Assembly: GCA_045222795.1 (NCBI GenBank) | Contig: JBGUZF010000127.1 | Coordinates: 1-9,565 of the forward strand | Direction of reading: 5' to 3' | DNA from: Colimorpha sp045222795 | GTDB lineage: Bacteria; Bacteroidota; Bacteroidia; Bacteroidales; P3 | DNA length: 9,565 nt | In this document: positions 6,610 to 9,565 of the stretch, in pieces | Layout of the letters: each line of letters opens with the position of its first letter | Position numbering within the stretch: the first letter of the stretch is position 1 | Translations under genes and position numbers: made by a program | The notes under the pieces: model-generated | What the model was told of the DNA's origin: nothing | The model's input: the letters and a program-made list of their open reading frames with translations, nothing else | Databases searched by the model: none

Positions 6610-7221
6610 TTAGAATGCCCAGCCGAGGCGAATTGAGCACTGGGTTGTAGCGTAGTTGAACGGATCACTGTCATTTAGCAGCGCATTCCGCGAGGCACTG
6701 AAGTCATAGGTGGGAATGATGATTCCGATTGTCTCTTCTATTGTGAGGCCGAAAGGAATGTTGAACTTGACACCGAAGGCTATCGCCGGACGCAAGGCCC
6801 AGTCGTGGACATTGTAGCTTACAGTATGGACGTCCCAGCCGTCGTTGCCAGTGAAGCAATTGATGGTGTTCCATACCACGGTGCAGTTGAGTCCGGCACC
6901 AATGAAAGGCATGGCCCCCAAACGCCGCTGCTCGCAGAGATAGAAACGGAACTGGGGTTGAAGGAATACGGCTTTTAGCGTAATGGTGTTGTCAAATATT
7001 GACTTATTATACACTATGCCACCAAGGTCGCAAGCCGCCGCCATGCGGCGCGAAATGCGGTATTCATAATTGAAGTCCACACTTGATACAAGCGGAGAGA
7101 GCAAATTGAACTTCACTGTATGGTGGGCAACATCATCCTCGGGATGCTGGGCGTGCAAGGTGAGAGGTGAAAGGTGAAAGGTGAAAACCAATACTGCCGC
7201 TATCAGAATATTGCGTTTCAT
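6610..7221 (-). CDS. Outer-membrane beta-barrel B, partner of lipoprotein B
   Basis: The start is the ATG complementary to 7219-7221, giving 203 residues. An upstream in-frame start at 7338 lies inside lipoprotein B and would precede the signal peptide. The signal peptide (cleavage after LTLHA, before QHPEDD) is partly encoded by a heptamer repeat array. The mature part has HHTVKFNLLSPLVSSVDFNYEYR (33-55), FLQPQFRFYL (86-95), TGNDGWDVHT (124-133), IPFGLTIE and a terminal SIRLGWAF with aromatic end. It is clearly paralogous to barrel C and more distantly to barrel A. Its ATG overlaps the stop of lipoprotein B and has AGGAGG six nt upstream. The next gene starts 16 nt after its stop. Outer-membrane location is likely; function unknown. 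Confidence 0.83.
   Translation of the reverse strand: MKRNILIAAVLVFTFHLSPLTLHAQHPEDDVAHHTVKFNLLSPLVSSVDFNYEYRISRRMAAACDLGGIVYNKSIFDNTITLKAVFLQPQFRFYLCEQRRLGAMPFIGAGLNCTVVWNTINCFTGNDGWDVHTVSYNVHDWALRPAIAFGVKFNIPFGLTIEETIGIIIPTYDFSASRNALLNDSDPFNYATTQCSIRLGWAF
7153..7187 (-). repeat. Heptamer array in barrel B signal-peptide codons
   Basis: Five tandem 7-bp units on the plus strand read GTGCAAG, GTGAGAG, GTGAAAG, GTGAAAG, GTGAAAA. On the coding strand this is a CTTTCAC repeat encoding the stretch FTFHLSPLTLH of the signal peptide. Gain or loss of one unit would shift the frame of barrel B near its start. Confidence 0.8.
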
Positions 7222-7679
7222 AGCAAGCCTCCTATCCGTTTGGTGGTGTCGGCAGCCGTGGTGTCCGACATTGGATTCTTCCAGCATCCTGGCCAAAGTT
7301 CTATTGTGTCCCCATCGCAATAATAGACATCGTCCCAATAAAGGGTATCGCTGTCATAAGTGATTAAAAGGAAATATTCTGGCCTTGTCATTTTTTCACC
7401 GGCAGGCTGCATATCGGGACTATCAAAATTACGGACGTATTGGAAACCCCAGCGACCTTGAGCATCAGTAATGGCGAAACCAAGATATGTACCGTAATTC
7501 ATATCGTCCCTCCCGAAACCTTTTGTTTCCCGAAATATCAATGTGTCGCCAGCGATAGGCGTAGTTTTAGTGCTGTCTGTATATAAAGTGCCGCGGATGA
7601 TATGCTCGGAATAGCCCTCACAGGCCACTGTAAGCAGTGCAGCAAAGAGCAGGGGGAAAAGTCTCAGGTGCCTTTTCAT
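7218..7679 (-). CDS. Small lipoprotein B with beta-sandwich-like core
   Basis: The start is the ATG complementary to 7677-7679, giving 153 residues; a longer start at 7775 would lie in barrel C. The lipobox is LLTVAC with Cys20. The conserved blocks are RGTLYTDSTKTTP (29-41), GDTLIFRE (44-51), YLGFAITDAQGRWGFQY (65-81), DTLYW (111-115) and WPGCW (129-133). The last residues, KRIGGLL, are partly dictated by the AGGAGG of the downstream barrel. It is a close paralogue of lipoprotein C: over the 31 residues after the lipid Cys, 26 are identical by hand count. It begins 14 nt after barrel C and overlaps barrel B by four bases. Probably an outer-membrane lipoprotein pairing with its barrel; this pairing is inferred from context. 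Confidence 0.84.
   Translation of the reverse strand: MKRHLRLFPLLFAALLTVACEGYSEHIIRGTLYTDSTKTTPIAGDTLIFRETKGFGRDDMNYGTYLGFAITDAQGRWGFQYVRNFDSPDMQPAGEKMTRPEYFLLITYDSDTLYWDDVYYCDGDTIELWPGCWKNPMSDTTAADTTKRIGGLL
7228..7233 (-). promoter_or_regulatory. Shine-Dalgarno of barrel B (AGGAGG)
   Basis: A six-base AGGAGG on the minus strand lies six nt before the barrel B ATG, inside the last codons of lipoprotein B (IGGLL). It fixes the barrel start at 7221 and suggests coupled translation of the two genes. Confidence 0.8.
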
Positions 7680-7693
7680 ATCTTCTGTTCTTA

Positions 7694-8296
7694 TTAGAAC
7701 GCCCAGCCGATGCGGGTGGAGAACTGGGTGGTGAGGTAGTTGGCGGTGCCGGTGTTGTAGAGCGGCGACCGCCATGTGTTGTCATCGTTGAAGAGGAGCA
7801 CACCCATTGTGCTCTCTATGGTGAGGCCGAAGGGTATGTTGACCTTAAGACCGAAGGCAAGGGCGGGCCTTAGAGCTTGATCGTGGACGGTATAGCGCTG
7901 GGTGTGTATCTCCCAGCCGTCGTTGCCGGTGAAGCAGTCGAAGTGTTCCCAGGCACGGGTGTAGTTGAGGCCTATGCCAAAGAAGGGCATGACACCGTTG
8001 CGGCGCTGACGTGCGAGGTAGAAACGGTACTGCGGCTGCAGGAATATGGCGTGCGGCTTCATGGTCTGACCCATGGGCCTTAGAAGGTTTCCGCCGAAGT
8101 CCACGGCCACCGCCGAGCGGCTGGCGATGCGGTACTCGTAGTTGAAGTCGAGGCTCCTGGCAAAGGGCGACAGGAGGTTGAACTTCACGGTGTGGCGGGC
8201 CACGTCGTCCTCGGGGTGCTGCGCGTGAGCAGAATTGAAAATTGAAAATTGAAAATTGAAAATTAGCACTGCTGCTACCAGAATAATGCGTTTCAT
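7694..8296 (-). CDS. Outer-membrane beta-barrel C, partner of lipoprotein C
   Basis: This 200-residue protein has a signal peptide (cleavage after SAHA, before QHPEDD). The middle of the signal peptide, IFNFQFSIFN, comes from a perfect heptamer repeat and is unusually rich in Phe with Asn and Gln. The mature part has RHTVKFNLLSPFARSLDF (34-51), FLQPQYRFYL (85-94), PFFGIGLNYTRAW, TGNDGWEIHT (123-132), a NIPFGLTIES strand and a C-terminal TRIGWAF. It is a paralogue of barrel B along its whole length. Counted G+C at 7921-8100 is 106 of 180 bases (59%), well above barrel A. Its ATG overlaps the stop of lipoprotein C and follows AGGAGG by six nt. The outer-membrane call is good; ligand or role is unknown. 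Confidence 0.84.
   Translation of the reverse strand: MKRIILVAAVLIFNFQFSIFNSAHAQHPEDDVARHTVKFNLLSPFARSLDFNYEYRIASRSAVAVDFGGNLLRPMGQTMKPHAIFLQPQYRFYLARQRRNGVMPFFGIGLNYTRAWEHFDCFTGNDGWEIHTQRYTVHDQALRPALAFGLKVNIPFGLTIESTMGVLLFNDDNTWRSPLYNTGTANYLTTQFSTRIGWAF
8234..8264 (-). repeat. Perfect heptamer array in barrel C signal-peptide codons
   Basis: Four exact copies of ATTGAAA (8234-8261 on the plus strand) are followed by a partial ATT. The coding strand reads as a TTTTCAA repeat. It lies at the same signal-peptide position as the CTTTCAC repeat of barrel B, but with a different unit. Slippage by one unit would shift the frame. Confidence 0.88.
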
Positions 8297-8757
8297 AGCA
8301 GACCTCCTATCTTTTGGGGATTTTCGACAATGGTGTCAGCTGGCTCAGGGTTCCACCATTCGGGGTGCTGCCAGCATCCGGGCCATACATCTATGCCTTC
8401 ATCGTTGCCGCCGATATACTCCCAGTAGAGAGTGTCGTCGCCGTGGAGGATTAGCAGGAAGTACTCCCGTATGCTAAGTTTGGCACCTGAGGGTTCCTGC
8501 ATGTAAGGATTGTCGAAGCCTCGGATGTACTGGAAGCCCCAGCGGCCCTGGGCGTCGGTGACGGCAAAACCGAGGTATTTGCTGTCGGCAGTGGGTTCTA
8601 TGTAATCCGACTCGCGGAAGACCAGCGTGTCACCTACGATGGGCGTTGTCTTGGTGCTGTCGGCATAGAGGGTGCCGCGGATGATGTGCTCCGAATAGGG
8701 GTCGCAAGCCGCAAAGAGCAGCGCGACGAGGAGCAGGGGAATTAGCTTCAGTTTCAT
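8293..8757 (-). CDS. Small lipoprotein C with beta-sandwich-like core
   Basis: This 154-residue protein has a lipobox LLFAAC with Cys18, followed by the acidic DPYSE. Conserved blocks are RGTLYADSTKTTP (27-39), GDTLVFRE (42-49), YLGFAVTDAQGRWGFQY (61-77), DDTLYW (107-112) and WPGCW (125-129). It is a close paralogue of lipoprotein B and a distant one of lipoprotein A. The core resembles carboxypeptidase-regulatory or transthyretin-like beta-sandwich domains, but no catalytic residues are evident. It starts 7 nt after the preceding lipoprotein gene and overlaps barrel C by four bases, its last codons carrying the barrel's Shine-Dalgarno. It is likely anchored to the outer membrane; whether it faces outward is unknown. 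Confidence 0.84.
   Translation of the reverse strand: MKLKLIPLLLVALLFAACDPYSEHIIRGTLYADSTKTTPIVGDTLVFRESDYIEPTADSKYLGFAVTDAQGRWGFQYIRGFDNPYMQEPSGAKLSIREYFLLILHGDDTLYWEYIGGNDEGIDVWPGCWQHPEWWNPEPADTIVENPQKIGGLL
8303..8308 (-). promoter_or_regulatory. Shine-Dalgarno of barrel C (AGGAGG)
   Basis: AGGAGG (AGGAGGT with the next base) lies six nt before the barrel C ATG, within the IGGLL codons of lipoprotein C. Spacing and sequence equal those at barrel B. Confidence 0.8.
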
Positions 8758-8764
8758 AGCAGTG

Positions 8765-9178
8765 TTATTTCTTTAATGCCTGTAGTTTGTACACTTTGTT
8801 CTTCTTGTCGTAGGAGACGATGACCACATAGCCCTCCTTGCCGCGCTCGCTGGCCCATTTCTCGGCCTCGCGGCGGTTGCCGGTCTTGAAGGAGAGCGGA
8901 CGCTTGGCATCAAGCGTGTCCGTCACCTGTTCGTAGGTGGTGGAGGTGCACTGGAAGAGCACGGGATAGCCCTCGCCGACCTTGTCGAAAAGCATGACTA
9001 TGAAGTCGTCCCACTCGGTGTCGCCACGCAGCACGAGGTCGAACGATTCGCCGTTAACGGCATAGGTCACCATGCGGACAGGAGTGCCGTCCTCAAAATC
9101 ATGTTTCATGCTACAGCCCGCAAAGGTGGCGGGCAGGACAAGCAGCATCAGTAATGGCAGTAGTCTTTTCATATACAT
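8765..9178 (-). CDS. Small lipoprotein, family not recognised
   Basis: This 137-residue protein begins MYMKRLLPLL; the second ATG at 9172 is an equally good start and gives 135 residues. The lipobox is TFAGC (Cys22 from the first Met), so it should be lipid-anchored. The mature part is charged and lacks the RGTLY/TDxQGR blocks of lipoproteins A, B and C. It has a VNGESFDLVLRGDTEWDDF segment and a C-terminal TGNRREAEKWASERGKEGY region ending in strand-like VVIVSYDKKNKVYKLQAL. That region loosely recalls small alpha/beta repeat domains, but I cannot name a family. It lies 6 nt after the upstream gene and 7 nt before lipoprotein C, so it belongs to the same operon. Confidence 0.75.
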   Translation of the reverse strand: MYMKRLLPLLMLLVLPATFAGCSMKHDFEDGTPVRMVTYAVNGESFDLVLRGDTEWDDFIVMLFDKVGEGYPVLFQCTSTTYEQVTDTLDAKRPLSFKTGNRREAEKWASERGKEGYVVIVSYDKKNKVYKLQALKK

Positions 9179-9184
9179 ATATTA

Positions 9185-9565
9185 TTATTGTTCAAGATTG
9201 TCGAATTGGTTTTTCAGCAGGCGGTCGTACTGAGCCTCGGTGGCGATGTGGAATATGCAGACGGTGCTCTCGGCGGGCCACAGCACCACGAGGTCACAGA
9301 GGCCGGGGGCGAAGGGCACACGCTGGTCGGGGTGCTCCTTGGCGGCAAGGTAGTGGACGAAGAAGTCATCGTCGGCCTCGACGTCGAAGTCGGGCATGTC
9401 GAGGTCGCGCAGCAGAGTGGCCCAAGAGGTGCTGTCGGTAGCTTGGAGGAGGGTCACATCTACCTGCTCGTTGCCGCCGATGTGCTTGTCCTTGATATAG
9501 GTGGCCTCTACACCCTCGACCGCAGCATAGTGGCGGTAGACGGTGCCGCATTGGTCGGGCGACAG
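9185..9565 (-). CDS. Unrecognised protein, 5' end off window
   Basis: The frame is open from the right edge to a TAA at 9185-9187, so 126 C-terminal residues are visible and the N-terminus is missing. The visible part runs from LSPDQCGTVYRHYAAVEGVEATYIKD through EQVDVTLLQATD, WATLLRDLDMPDFDVEADDDFF and LCDLVVLWPAESTVCIFHIATEAQYDRLL to NQFDNLEQ. An internal GTG at 9457 is not a likely start, because coding continues upstream in the same frame with similar composition. No known motif, membrane segment or catalytic signature is recognised. It ends 6 nt before the next lipoprotein gene and is probably the upstream neighbour in the same operon. Confidence 0.7.
   Translation of the reverse strand: MSPDQCGTVYRHYAAVEGVEATYIKDKHIGGNEQVDVTLLQATDSTSWATLLRDLDMPDFDVEADDDFFVHYLAAKEHPDQRVPFAPGLCDLVVLWPAESTVCIFHIATEAQYDRLLKNQFDNLEQ

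Larger units (their letters stand above)
4608..9565 (-). other. Probable ten-gene envelope-protein operon, promoter beyond right edge
   Basis: Ten consecutive minus-strand genes are spaced between a 4-base overlap and a 21-nt gap, leaving no room for an ordinary promoter or terminator between them. Every complete member carries a signal peptide or lipobox. Transcription should therefore start to the right of the window. Internal promoters inside coding sequence cannot be excluded. The operon call is inference from spacing and orientation. Confidence 0.7.

Noticed and set aside
7687..7700. GTTCT-TATT-AGAAC small inverted repeat at the barrel C stop
   Set aside because: A five-base stem overlapping the stop codon, with no T-run and in the middle of an operon, is likely chance.

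Overview
The window looks like a chromosomal segment from a Bacteroidota bacterium, most likely a gut- or oral-type member of the Bacteroidales (Prevotella or Muribaculaceae-like). The reasons are: many small outer-membrane beta-barrels and lipoproteins, a lipoprotein resembling the Bacteroidetes radical-SAM-associated family, A-rich start regions mostly without Shine-Dalgarno sequences, and a DUF3575-like barrel family. No RNA genes, CRISPR array, transposase or integrase were seen. This assignment is inference from gene content only.

Layout. (1) 1-2683, minus strand: an ADP-forming acyl-CoA synthetase (611-2683) followed 36 nt downstream by an outer-membrane beta-barrel gene whose 3' end lies beyond the left edge (1-574). 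(2) 2684-2940: a divergent AT-rich intergenic region with a perfect 21-bp hairpin built from 11-bp tandem repeats. (3) 2941-4586, plus strand: a GNAT-HD fusion protein translationally coupled (ATGA overlap) to a DUF456 membrane protein. The HD part of the fusion carries an in-frame element of inverted heptamer arrays. (4) 4608-9565, minus strand: ten tightly packed genes that look like one operon entering from the right edge. In transcription order they are an unrecognised partial gene, a small lipoprotein, lipoprotein C with barrel C, lipoprotein B with barrel B, a radical-SAM-associated-type lipoprotein, an outer-membrane barrel, and lipoprotein A with barrel A.

The most interesting part is the large minus-strand operon. 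It holds three copies of a two-gene cassette: a roughly 125-155-residue lipoprotein with a beta-sandwich-like RGTLY...TDxQGRxGF core, then a roughly 200-residue barrel with a conserved G(N/S)DGWx(I/V)HT motif. Each pair is joined by a 4-bp ATGA overlap. All three barrel starts, and none of the other starts in the window, are preceded by a strong GGAGG Shine-Dalgarno sequence 5-6 nt upstream, which is unusual in Bacteroidota. I infer a repeated surface-protein module with enforced co-translation of partners.

A second theme is short tandem repeats inside coding sequence. Period-7 arrays occur in the GNAT-HD gene and in the signal-peptide regions of barrels B and C. The two paralogous signal peptides carry different heptamers at the same place. 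Because seven is not a multiple of three, slippage by one unit would shift the reading frame, so phase variation is possible but unproven.
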